From the NCBI GenBank assembly GCA_035762175.1, contig DASTPP010000447.1, positions 1 through 15,729 on the forward strand: DNA of 15,729 nucleotides, in the 5' to 3' direction. The stretch comes from DASTPP01 sp035762175 (GTDB taxonomy: Bacteria > Myxococcota_A > Polyangia > Polyangiales > Polyangiaceae). Positions 5,546 to 13,917 of the stretch are shown here, one piece after another; positions within the stretch are counted from its first letter, which is position 1, and the number at the start of each line of letters is the position of its first letter. Both the position numbers and the translations under genes were made by a program. The notes under the pieces were generated by a model, which saw only the letters and a list, made by a program, of their open reading frames with translations, was not told the origin of the DNA and made no database searches.

Positions 5546-7225
5546 TCAAGCTTCGAGCATCGTGCGGCCCGGGCGGCCGGGCTCGCCCTTCACGAGCGAC
5601 GCGCTGAGCGTCAGGCTCTCGGGCAGCGTGCCCTGCACCTGCGAGACGATCTGCTCGACGACGTGCTGCGCCTCTTCGACCGAGGGCCCCACCATCGAGA
5701 CCGCGAAGCGCAAGGGGCCGGTGCGGCCGGCGACCACGGGCGTGATCGACAAGAGCAGCATCTCGGTCAGCTCGACCACCCGCTGCGCCGCGCGCCGGAG
5801 CGCCAGCATCTCGAGGATGGTCGGCCGGTCGCTCACCAGCCGGTTCGGCCCCCGCAGCTCGTAGCGCGCCACCGTGAAGACGGCCTCGGCCCACTCGGCG
5901 AACGAGCCCTCTTCGTCGACGTGGCGCTTGACGATCTCGGGCGCGAGCAGCCCCGTCAGCCCGTCGCGCTTGACCAGGTACTCGCGCGCGCGGCGGTGGT
6001 GCGCCGTGTCGGGGCCGAAGCTGACCAGCTTGACCCGCATCTCGCCGAGCTGCACCTCGCCGCCGTGCAAGAGCGCCGCGCTCGCCTTGCGCTCGTAGCT
6101 GTGGTCGACGTACGTGCCGTTGGTGCTGTTCTGATCTTCGACCGTCCAAGAGCCGGCCTGCCAGCGCAAGACCGCGTGCGAGCCCGAGACCGTCGCCTCG
6201 GGCACCACCAGGTCGCGGTCGGACCGGCGCCCCACGGTGATGGCCGGCTTGGTCAGCGGCAGGTACAGGCCCACCGACTCGGGCGCGTTGGTCGCGTAGG
6301 TGACGAGCAGCCCCTGCGTGTTCGACTGGAACGCCGTCACCGCCCCCCGCCCGAGCGGCGGCCCCGGGTCGAGCCGCTCGCGCGGCACCTGGATGGGGCT
6401 CGCCGTCATCTGCGTCGCGTTGAAGAAGCGCAGGTGCTTCGCCTGCGGGCGCAGCGACGGGTCGTCGACCAGGCAGCGGTAGACCTGCTTGACCTCGTCG
6501 ATCGACAGCCCCGAGGGCACGTCGAACATGATCTGCGAGCGCATCGGGCGCGAGCGGGGCTTGGCCCCCGGCTCGGGCACCCGGCACGTCCACATCTCCC
6601 AGAGCGTCAGGCCCAGCGCGTAGACGTCGTCTTCGGGCGAGGCGCCCCCCGAACGCAGGCGCTCGGGGCTCATGTAGTTGGGCGTGCCGCCGTCCGGCGG
6701 GGCCCCCGGCCGCCTCGCCGAGAGGCGCGCGCGCTCTTGCGCGAAGCCAAAATCAAGGATGACCGCCCGGTCCTCGGTCACCATCACGTTGCCCGGCTTC
6801 AGGTCGCCGTGCACCAGCCCCTGCGCGTGAATGGCCGCCAGCCCCGCGCTCGCCTCGCTCGCCGTCTTGCGGAACTCGTCCGGCGTGTAGCCGCCGTGCG
6901 CCTTGCGCCGCCGGATGTGCGAGTGCAGCGTCTGGCCCGCGATGTGCTCCATCACCAGGATGGGGCCCCAGGGCGAGGGCGCCAGATCGTGCACCCGGCA
7001 GACGTTCGGGTGCCCGACGCTGCGCGCGTGCAAGAGCTCTTGCCGCAACGCCTCGTCGTCGCCCGGCATGCGCGCCTCTTCGCGCACGATCTTCAGCGCG
7101 ACGGGCTCTTGCGTGCTCCGATCGAACGCCAGGAACACCTCGCCCATGCCCCCCTTGCCGAGGCTCTGGCGAATCTCATAACGGTCGTTGATGACCGTGC
7201 CTGCAACGATCGGGTTCGGTTTCAC
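5546..7225 (-). CDS. Ser/Thr protein kinase with FHA domain and degenerate GGDEF-like C-terminus
   Basis: A 559-residue soluble protein. The kinase domain spans about 15-290: Gly-rich loop GKGGMGEV (23-30), ATP-anchoring K45, catalytic loop HGDLKPGN (139-146), DFG (158-160) and GTPNYMSPE at the activation segment end. The catalytic-loop Arg of HRD is Gly, so this is a non-RD kinase. An FHA domain follows (about 325-400) with VGRRSDRDLVV and the phosphothreonine-binding STNGTYVD segment. The last 135 residues begin RDGLTGLLAP, like the DxLTGLxNR opening of GGDEF domains, but where GGDEF should be the protein reads PLRFAVSMVG, so no cyclase activity is expected. The start is GTG at 7225, preceded by GGAGAGGC and giving a proper kinase N-terminus; the upstream in-frame ATG has no such support. 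It probably signals through threonine phosphorylation and FHA recognition. It is divergent from the cobalamin riboswitch transcript. Confidence 0.9.
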   Translation of the reverse strand: MKPNPIVAGTVINDRYEIRQSLGKGGMGEVFLAFDRSTQEPVALKIVREEARMPGDDEALRQELLHARSVGHPNVCRVHDLAPSPWGPILVMEHIAGQTLHSHIRRRKAHGGYTPDEFRKTASEASAGLAAIHAQGLVHGDLKPGNVMVTEDRAVILDFGFAQERARLSARRPGAPPDGGTPNYMSPERLRSGGASPEDDVYALGLTLWEMWTCRVPEPGAKPRSRPMRSQIMFDVPSGLSIDEVKQVYRCLVDDPSLRPQAKHLRFFNATQMTASPIQVPRERLDPGPPLGRGAVTAFQSNTQGLLVTYATNAPESVGLYLPLTKPAITVGRRSDRDLVVPEATVSGSHAVLRWQAGSWTVEDQNSTNGTYVDHSYERKASAALLHGGEVQLGEMRVKLVSFGPDTAHHRRAREYLVKRDGLTGLLAPEIVKRHVDEEGSFAEWAEAVFTVARYELRGPNRLVSDRPTILEMLALRRAAQRVVELTEMLLLSITPVVAGRTGPLRFAVSMVGPSVEEAQHVVEQIVSQVQGTLPESLTLSASLVKGEPGRPGRTMLEA

Positions 7226-7420
7226 GCCTCTCCAGCGGGCCGCCTTTGGCCGTCGAATGCTCGACCAAGGGAGCGCAAGCGTCGTCCAATTTCCCCCCGA
7301 TCGCAACCGGCTTCCGCCCTGACGCCGTCGCGCACCGCGGACGAGGCCGAGCCGGAAAGCCCCCGAGGCTTACCCCGGCGTTCGCGCGAACGCCAAGGGC
7401 AACCTGGGGGTCGGTGCCCG
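7226..7420. other. Divergent spacer between kinase and riboswitch transcript
   Basis: No supported gene. It contains the kinase ribosome site (minus strand, just after 7225) and a 10-bp palindrome TTCGCGCGAA at 7381-7390 that could be an operator. No clear minus-strand promoter was identified for the kinase. Confidence 0.4.
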
Positions 7421-7450
7421 TTGACGTGCGCCCCCCCCCCAGACTAAGAG
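7421..7450 (+). promoter_or_regulatory. Candidate sigma-70-like promoter with a C10 tract in its spacer
   Basis: TTGACG (7421-7426) is a good -35 element. TAAGAG (7445-7450) is a weak -10, 18 bases downstream. The spacer contains ten consecutive C residues (7431-7440). The implied transcription start lies about 45 bases before the riboswitch. The -10 match is poor, so this is tentative. Confidence 0.35.
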
Positions 7451-7500
7451 GCCCCCTGGCGCGGGGGCCCGGCCGAAGCGCGGCCCAAGGCCCCCGCCCC

Positions 7501-7693
7501 GCGAGCGCGGTCGCCCCGGCGCGCTGCCCCTCCGGCAGCCCCGCCCGGGCGGGCAAGAGGGAAGCCGGTGCAAGGCCGGCGCGGCCCCCGCCACTGTCAC
7601 CGGGGACAACGGCGCGCACAACCACTGGGGGCCTCCCCCCGGGAAGGGCGCGCCCGAGGGCGATCCGGAAGCCAGGAGACCTGCCGCACTCGC
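7501..7693 (+). promoter_or_regulatory. Cobalamin (vitamin B12) riboswitch
   Basis: The RNA carries the conserved core in order: GGGAA then GGTGCAAGGCC (7567-7577), CCGCCACTGTCA (7588-7599), GGGAAGG (7641-7647), and the B12 box GCCAGGAGACCTGCC (7671-7685). The closing helix P1 can form between 7501-7510 and 7684-7693 with nine of ten pairs, and the GCCGG/CCGGC helix around the GGTGCAA loop is intact. This matches the cobalamin riboswitch family that binds B12 and typically represses B12 uptake or synthesis genes. The next gene on this strand is the lipoprotein at 7843, so that is its target. About 150 bases lie between aptamer and ATG, room for an expression platform. Confidence 0.93.
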
Positions 7694-7736
7694 GCCACGA
7701 GCCCTCGCGGGGTGCGATGGGGTCGGGCGCGCGGCC

Positions 7737-7830
7737 ACCTCCTCACGAACGGCGGCCCGCTCCCAACCTCCCTCACGCCGCTCGGGCCCCAACGACGGCC
7801 GGGGCGCGCGGGTGCGGCCCGGCCGAGGAG
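7737..7830 (+). promoter_or_regulatory. Possible riboswitch expression platform: anti-Shine-Dalgarno and ribosome site
   Basis: The ribosome site GAGGAG at 7825-7830 (12 bases before the ATG at 7843) can pair with CTCCTC at 7739-7744. Sequestration of this site in the B12-bound state would give translational control. The pairing is seen in the sequence; the switching mechanism is inferred. Confidence 0.4.
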
Positions 7831-7842
7831 CGTGAGCGTCCC

Positions 7843-9261
7843 ATGCATCAGATTCGTGTCGTCGCCGCCCCCCCCTCGCGCCGCGGGCGGCCCCCCTCCC
7901 CCTTGCGCTGGGGGCAGCCCCCCTCTCCCTCGCGCCAGGTCTCACCCCCTTCGTTCTTGCGCCGGGCCCTCCTCCCGGTCTGCCTTTTCGTAACGTTCGC
8001 CTCCGCTCTCGCCTGCGACGATCCTTCACCCTCCGACCCCATCCCCCTCGGCCGCGCCGGCACCGGCGGCTCGGGCACCGGTGGTGGCCCAGGCACGGGC
8101 GGCTCCGGCGGCCCGGGCGCTGGCTCGGGGGGGCAAGCTGGCGCCGGCGAAGGCGGAGCCGGCGGGTCGGGCGGCAGCGCGGGCACGGGCGGCAGCGCGG
8201 GCACGGGCGGCAGCGGCGGCTCGCCCGCCACCTGCCTCGATGCGACGGCCTACGCCGACCTCTTCGCCCTCGACGACGCCTTGTCCCTTTGCGTCACAGG
8301 CGTTCACGCCTTCGAGCCCCCTTCGGGCTTCGACCCGTACAGCCTGCCGACCTGGGGCCGTCACGGCGGGCCCTTGACGCTCACGGTGGGCGCGACGTCG
8401 TCTTCGCTCACGCTCCGGCGCTGGTCACTGCCCGCAGGGCCGACCGACCCCGCGACCTACCTCGACGAAGCGGTCGCCGTCCCGGGGCTGCCCTCGGGCA
8501 CGATTTTTTGGGGGCCCGCCGTCGACCTGCCCTTCCTCGACTGGACGCTCGTCTCGTACACGGGCCAAGGGGCGGGCTTCCCCGGCGAGGCGATCCTGCT
8601 CGACGCGATTTCGCACGCGGTCGAGCACCGACACAACGTCAACGGCTTCTACAACGCCGTCGGGCTCGCCGACCCGGCCGGCGGCGGCCATCTCTTTTAC
8701 ACCGGCCTCTCGCCGCTCGCGACCGCCCCGTCGGCGACGGCCGACTCGGCCGTCTACGCCGCGCGCTCGTGCGCCCAGGGCTTCGTCGGCGCCGGCTGCG
8801 AGCCGGCGTACAAGGTCGGTGACTGGCAGAGCTCGTCCGGCCCCGTGGCCGTCGACGCCGGCGGCCGCGGCTTCTTCGCCCTCAGTACCTTCAGCGGCCC
8901 GCTCGAGGTCCGGGGCTTCGCGCGCAGCGATCTCGTCGACGGCGACGAGAGCGAGGGCGTGTCGATCGTGAACGAAACCGGGTTCTACGCCCAGAGCCTC
9001 GCCGCCCTCAACGCCGCCGCGGGTGCCCCGGGCCACCTCTTCGTCGACAAGTCGGACGGCGTCGTCCAGCACATCGACGCCGTCGCGTACGAGGTCGGCG
9101 GGGGCGGCGAGCCGGTCAAAGGCGCCACCGTCCCGGACGCCCTAGCCCCGGCCTCCGGACAGAGCTTGCGCGTCTTCGGCGCGGGCGCTGACGAGGTGTG
9201 GGTGCTCGCCGTGGCGGGCGACGGGGCCGGCCGCTGGGTCGCCCTACGGCGCGAGCCCTGA
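7843..9261 (+). CDS. Large secreted lipoprotein under cobalamin riboswitch control, function unknown
   Basis: A 472-residue protein. The N-terminus is unusually long and Arg/Pro-rich, then hydrophobic (ALLPVCLFVTFASALAC), with the putative lipid-bearing cysteine at C58. A Gly/Thr/Ser-rich linker (about 67-130) follows, then a globular domain. The globular part has recurring strands such as GRGFFALSTFSGPLEVRGF, GHLFVDKSDGVVQHI and DEVWVLAVAGDGAGRWVAL, spaced like beta-propeller blades, plus a CAQGFVGAGC pair. I do not recognise the family. The ATG follows GAGGAG; a TTG just before the hydrophobic segment (near 7957) would give a more usual signal peptide but has no ribosome site. B12 control plus a surface lipoprotein suggests a role in cobalamin capture or in replacing a B12-dependent function. 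This is inference. Confidence 0.85.
   Translation: MHQIRVVAAPPSRRGRPPSPLRWGQPPSPSRQVSPPSFLRRALLPVCLFVTFASALACDDPSPSDPIPLGRAGTGGSGTGGGPGTGGSGGPGAGSGGQAGAGEGGAGGSGGSAGTGGSAGTGGSGGSPATCLDATAYADLFALDDALSLCVTGVHAFEPPSGFDPYSLPTWGRHGGPLTLTVGATSSSLTLRRWSLPAGPTDPATYLDEAVAVPGLPSGTIFWGPAVDLPFLDWTLVSYTGQGAGFPGEAILLDAISHAVEHRHNVNGFYNAVGLADPAGGGHLFYTGLSPLATAPSATADSAVYAARSCAQGFVGAGCEPAYKVGDWQSSSGPVAVDAGGRGFFALSTFSGPLEVRGFARSDLVDGDESEGVSIVNETGFYAQSLAALNAAAGAPGHLFVDKSDGVVQHIDAVAYEVGGGGEPVKGATVPDALAPASGQSLRVFGAGADEVWVLAVAGDGAGRWVALRREP
8173..8215 (+). repeat. 18-bp tandem repeat in the lipoprotein linker
   Basis: GGCAGCGCGGGCACGGGC occurs twice in tandem (8173-8190, 8191-8208) plus a partial third copy. It is in frame and encodes GSAGTG units of the linker. 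Copy-number change would alter linker length without breaking the frame. Confidence 0.8.
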
Positions 9262-9316
9262 CGCAGGCCGCCCACGGCGCGCGCGCCCGGGCCCGGCGCG
9301 ACCGCCGGCGTCGCCC

Positions 9317-9649
9317 TCAGCGCGTCGTGGCCGGCGCCGACACGGTCGTCGCGGCGGGGGCGGCGCGCGCGCGGCGCGGCTTGATCTCGGTGCGCGGGGG
9401 CGTCTCGGGGCAGGGCGCGACGCGGTTGCGCAAGGGGTCGTCGCCCGGGCGCCCCGAGGGCGAGCACGACTCGTTGCCGTTGGCGACCGCGTCGCGGCCC
9501 AGGTCGTCGCCCGTCCAGGGGCGGTTCGGGTTCGGCGCGTTGGCGAGCCCGGCGTAGCCCGCCTGGCCGCCGCAGCCGAGCGCGAGGGCGCCCGCGGCGA
9601 GGCAGGCCGAGCGCCACGCCGCGCGGACGAGGGTGCGGTCGTAAGGCAT
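9317..9649 (-). CDS. Small putative lipoprotein, 110 residues
   Basis: The N-terminus MPYDRTLVRAAWRSACLAAG is basic then hydrophobic and ends in ALALGC, a lipobox-like site with the lipid cysteine at C26. The mature part is short, hydrophilic and Pro/Asn-rich, with two further cysteines (in ESCSPS and APCPE) and a basic tail. AAGGAG lies about nine bases before the ATG, which supports this start over longer upstream readings. It is convergent with the riboswitch-controlled lipoprotein (55-base gap). I do not recognise a family; the mature region looks disordered, so it may be a small periplasmic or surface protein of unknown role. Confidence 0.65.
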   Translation of the reverse strand: MPYDRTLVRAAWRSACLAAGALALGCGGQAGYAGLANAPNPNRPWTGDDLGRDAVANGNESCSPSGRPGDDPLRNRVAPCPETPPRTEIKPRRARAAPAATTVSAPATTR

Positions 9650-9943
9650 GGTTCGACGCTCCTTGTTTCTTCGGCAGGCGAGGAGGTTCGCAAGCAGAGC
9701 CAAGCGAGCGCGGGCCGAAGGGCGCAGCCCGCGCGGCAGCGGGGCCGAACGACGACGATCGGGCCTCGCGCGGCGCAGGCGAGCGGCGCTCTTAGGCAAG
9801 AAGGGTACCACCGCCCGCGCCGCGGCGCCAGCTCGGGCCCGACCGCGCCCCGGCGGGAGCGGTTTTCTTTTCGCGGGCGCTCACGCTACAAGATCGAGAA
9901 GGCCGCCCTTGCCGCCTCCCGGCCGCGGGCGCGCCGCCCTTCG
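9650..9943. other. Divergent intergenic region before the 5'-nucleotidase gene
   Basis: No gene is supported. It holds the ribosome site of the minus-strand lipoprotein, an 8-bp inverted repeat GCGCGGGC / GCCCGCGC (9708-9715, 9727-9734), and a less GC-rich patch at 9862-9900. In that patch TACAAG (9887-9892) with a T-rich -35 area (9863-9869) might be the plus-strand promoter; the match is weak. Confidence 0.35.
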
Positions 9944-11563
9944 ATGCCGAGCCCAGCATCTTCTTCCCGCCTCGACGCGGCCCCCGCCGCGCCGACCCCC
10001 AAGCCCCCGCCGGCGACGGCGGCGAGCCCGGCCGACGCCCCGACCCCGCCACCGCCCGCCGTCGCCGCCGCGGGCGAGGCGGTCGAAAGCGCCGGGCAGC
10101 TCGTCCTGCCGCTGCCCGATCTTTTGCACCGCGGCGAGACGCGGCGCGTGCCGCGCCAGCGCCAGGTCTTCGTCAACCGGCACCTGCGCATGGCCGACGT
10201 CGAGTGGGTCGGCTTCGACATGGACTACACGCTGGCCATCTACAACCAGCCCGAGATGGACCAGCTGCAGATCCAGGCGACGTTGCCGAAGATGGTCGCC
10301 CGCGGCTACCCGGCCTTCCTGCAAGACTGCTGGTACGACATCAACTTTCCGATCCGCGGGCTCGTCATCGACAAGAAGCTCGGCCACATCCTGAAGATGG
10401 ACCGCTACAAGGTGGTCCAGCGCGCGTGCCACGGGCTGCGCGAGCTCGGGCGCGACGAGCTCAACGCGATCTACGAGCACAAGCGCATCCGCTTCACCAC
10501 CGAGCGCTACCATTGGATCGACGTCCTGTACGCCCTCTCCGAGGTGGCCATGTACGCCACCATCGTCGACGAGATGGAGCGGCGCGGGCTGCCGGTCGAC
10601 TACGCCAAGCTCTTCCGCGACGTGCGCGAGTGCATCGACGAGGCGCACCGCGACCTGACGGTGCTCGAGGCGGTCGCGAGCGACTACCCGCGCTTCGTGC
10701 TGCGCGACCCCGACCTCGCGCTGACGCTGCACAAGTGGCGCTCGGCCGGCAAGAAGCTCTTCCTCCTGACCAACAGCCGGTGGGAGTACACCGACCGGAT
10801 GATGCGCTACCTGCTCGGCGGCTCGCTGCCCGAGTACCCGACCTGGCGCCACTACTTCGACGCCATCTGCGTCGCCGCGAGCAAGCCGACGTTCTTTCAA
10901 GAGCGGCGCCCCTTCGCCGAGCTCGAAGAGGCCACGGCGGCGGGCCGCTCGCGCGTGCTCGAGGGCGGCAACCTGCACGAGCTCGAGAAGCGGCTCGGCA
11001 CGACGGGCGACCGCATTCTCTACGTCGGCGACCACATCTACGGCGACATCTTGCGCAGCAAGAAAGAGTCGGCCTGGCGCACGGCCATGATCATCCAAGA
11101 GATGACGGCCGAGGTGCTCGCGCTCGAGGCCAACGCCGAGGGCGCCGCGCGGCTCGCCGCGCTCGAAGACCGGCGCCAGCGGGCCGAAGACGAGTTCCGC
11201 TTCTGGCTGCAGCGCTACAAAGACCTCTCGCGCCAGCTCGAGGCCCGGGCGAACGGCCCCGCCCAGCCGCTGCCCCGCCCGCTGCTCGGCGCCGAGCGCG
11301 AGGGCGTGCGCCAGACCGTCGACCGGCTGCGCCTGGCCTTGCGCTCGCTCGACGACGAGATCGCCGCCCTCGAGAAGGCCATCGACCGGCGGCACCACCC
11401 CTTCTGGGGCGCGCTGCTCAAAGAGGGCTACGAGACCTCGAGCTTCGGCCACCAGGTCGAAGAGTACGCCTGCGTCTACACCTCGAAGGTGTCGAACTTC
11501 CTCGCGTACTCGCCCCGGCACGAGTTCCGCAGCCCCCGCGAGCGCATGGCGCACGAGCTCTGA
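9944..11563 (+). CDS. HAD-IG family purine 5'-nucleotidase (cytosolic NT5C2-like)
   Basis: A 539-residue protein, close to the length of eukaryotic cytosolic purine 5'-nucleotidase II. After a disordered Ala/Pro-rich leader (1-45), the family signature VFVNRHLRMADVEWVGFDMD appears, with HAD motif I D92-M-D94-Y-T. Motif II is LLTNS (274-278), motif III probably K314 in SKPTFF, and motif IV VGDHIYGD with D363 and D368. All catalytic positions are present, so the enzyme should dephosphorylate IMP/GMP-type nucleotides in the cytoplasm. The C-terminal part has a charged helical stretch (about 395-490). No ribosome site is obvious at the ATG, so the exact start within the leader is uncertain. It is a stand-alone gene upstream of truD on the same strand, more than 300 bases away. 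Confidence 0.92.
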   Translation: MPSPASSSRLDAAPAAPTPKPPPATAASPADAPTPPPPAVAAAGEAVESAGQLVLPLPDLLHRGETRRVPRQRQVFVNRHLRMADVEWVGFDMDYTLAIYNQPEMDQLQIQATLPKMVARGYPAFLQDCWYDINFPIRGLVIDKKLGHILKMDRYKVVQRACHGLRELGRDELNAIYEHKRIRFTTERYHWIDVLYALSEVAMYATIVDEMERRGLPVDYAKLFRDVRECIDEAHRDLTVLEAVASDYPRFVLRDPDLALTLHKWRSAGKKLFLLTNSRWEYTDRMMRYLLGGSLPEYPTWRHYFDAICVAASKPTFFQERRPFAELEEATAAGRSRVLEGGNLHELEKRLGTTGDRILYVGDHIYGDILRSKKESAWRTAMIIQEMTAEVLALEANAEGAARLAALEDRRQRAEDEFRFWLQRYKDLSRQLEARANGPAQPLPRPLLGAEREGVRQTVDRLRLALRSLDDEIAALEKAIDRRHHPFWGALLKEGYETSSFGHQVEEYACVYTSKVSNFLAYSPRHEFRSPRERMAHEL

Positions 11564-11571
11564 CCGGGGGC

Positions 11572-11665
11572 GCCCGGCACGAGCGCCGAGGCCGCCGCCC
11601 GACACGCTGAGGCCGCCCGCCCGACACGCTGAGGCCGCCCGCCCGGCACGAGCGCCGAGGCCGCC
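11572..11665. repeat. Compound direct repeats downstream of the nucleotidase gene
   Basis: Two identical 25-base copies (11572-11596 and 11641-11665) flank two tandem 22-base units (11601-11622, 11623-11644) that each begin GACACGCTGAGGCCGCC. All units share a GAGGCCGCC core. The array starts 9 bases after the stop codon and is non-coding on the plus strand. It looks like repeat expansion; no function is evident. Confidence 0.75.
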
Positions 11666-11749
11666 CGTCTGGCGCCGGCGGGCCCCCGGGCGGAGGCGCC
11701 GCCGCCCTCGGGTCGGTTGCCTCGGCCGCGCCGGAGAGATTTCCCGGGC

Positions 11750-11778
11750 TGGGCAGGCGGCGCGGCGCGCCATATACT
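11750..11778 (+). promoter_or_regulatory. Candidate promoter for truD-exbB-exbD-tonB
   Basis: TATACT (11773-11778) is a strong -10 in otherwise GC-rich DNA. TGGGCA (11750-11755) matches four of six -35 bases, with a 17-base spacer. It lies about 120 bases before the truD ATG. The leader contains a GGGG-AATAAAA-CCC patch and a five-codon ORF (11790-11807). Confidence 0.5.
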
Positions 11779-11898
11779 TCGGGCGCGTCATGAACCTCGG
11801 GGAATAAAACCCTCCCGTGGCGCATCAAGGCCGCGGACGAAACGCCCGCGGGCGTTCGAACATCAGGCGGCTTCGAGGGCACACGTGGGTAAGCGGGT

Positions 11899-13160
11899 AT
11901 GAAAGCGGGCTCTCCGACGCCGACCGAGGGCAAGCCCCGGGCGACCATTCGAGCCACACCGGAAGATTTTCTGGTCGAAGAGCTGCCGGCCTACGAGCCC
12001 TCGGGGGCGGGCGAGCACTTGTATGTGCGCTTCCGCAAGCGGGGGCTGACGACGCTGCAGGCCGCCGCCGAGCTCGCGCGGCGCCTCGGGGTGCCCGCGC
12101 GCGAGGCGGGCACGGCGGGGCTCAAAGATCGGCACGCGGTGACGGTGCAGACGGCCTCCTTCCCCTGGCCGCTCGCCCGCCCGCTGCCCGAGGCGGCCGC
12201 GCTCGGGGCCGAGGGGCTCGAGGTCCTCTCGCTCGCCCGCCACGGCAACAAGCTGCGGACGGGGCACCTGCGCGGCAACCGCTTCGTCATCGTACTGCGC
12301 GACCTCGACGAGGGGGCGCGGCCGGGCCTCGCGCTCGCCTTCTTGCGCCTCGGCGACGAGGGGGTGCCCAACTGGTACGGCCCGCAGCGCTTCGGGCGCG
12401 AGGGCGACAACGCCGAGCAGGCGCGCGCGTGGCTGGCCGGCCGGGCGCCCGCGCCGAGAAACCCGCGCGTCCGGCGCCTGCAGTTCTCGGCGCTGCAGTC
12501 CGAGCTCTTTCACCGCGTGCTCGAGCGGCGCGTGGCCGAGGGCACCTTCCGCGAGCCCCTCGAGGGCGATCTCGTGCAGCGCGAGGGGGGCGGGCCGCTG
12601 CGCTCGTTCCCCATCGTCGACCGCGAGGGCTTCGAGGGCCCGGGCCGCCCCGGCGGCGAGGGCGCGACGGCCGCCCCGCCCGGCCGCGAGGCCCGGGCGC
12701 CGGGGCGCGAGCCCGGCCTCGGGGGGGCGGGGGCGCCCGACGACGGGGGGGCGTCGGGCGGGGCCGACGCCGGCTTCGACGAGGGCCCCTACCGGCCGAC
12801 CGGGCCGATGTACGGGGTGCGAATGCGCTGGCCCGCGGGGGCGCCGGGGGCGCTCGAGCGCGAAATCTTGGCCGAGGCGCTGGGCGACGGCGCCCTGCTC
12901 GAGCGCTGGTCGTCGCTCGGCGAGGGCAGCCGCCGGGCGCTCGCGCTCACGCCGCGGCGGCTGCGCGCGACCGCCCCGGCCGACTCGCCGGGGAGCCTCC
13001 GGGTAGAATTCGTGCTACCGAAGGGCGCCTACGCCACCACCGTCCTCGGGGCCCTCTGCCAACTCCGCGACGCGGCCGCCCCGGGGGGCCGGGGCGGGGG
13101 CGACGGGGGGGGTGGGGCTGCGGCCGAGGGGCCCGACGGGGCCTTGGAAGAGGAACTGGC

Positions 13161-13164
<4 letters not shown>
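11899..13164 (+). CDS. truD: tRNA pseudouridine(13) synthase TruD
   Basis: A 421-residue protein. It has the TruD opening (FLVEELPAYEPSGAGEHLYV), then TTLQAAAELARRLGVPAREAG and the catalytic-Asp segment GLKDRHAVT with D77. The later family motif NWYGPQRFGREGDN is intact. The enzyme isomerises U13 to pseudouridine in tRNA. A Gly/Pro/Ala-rich low-complexity insertion lies at about residues 250-297, in the region of the TRUD insertion domain, and the C-terminal 30 residues are Gly-rich. The final codons overlap the next ATG (ATGA), coupling it to exbB. The start lacks a strong ribosome site but gives the expected N-terminus. Confidence 0.93.
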
Positions 13165-13904
<740 letters not shown>

Positions 13905-13917
13905 AAAGGCCCGACCC

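Noticed and set aside
5663..7447. 594-codon plus-strand frame opposite the kinase
   Set aside because: The minus strand encodes an intact kinase-FHA protein; this frame is Arg/Ala/Leu filler.
11790..11807. Five-codon ORF (ATG to TAA) in the truD leader
   Set aside because: Too short to distinguish from chance and without a good ribosome site; noted only as part of the leader.
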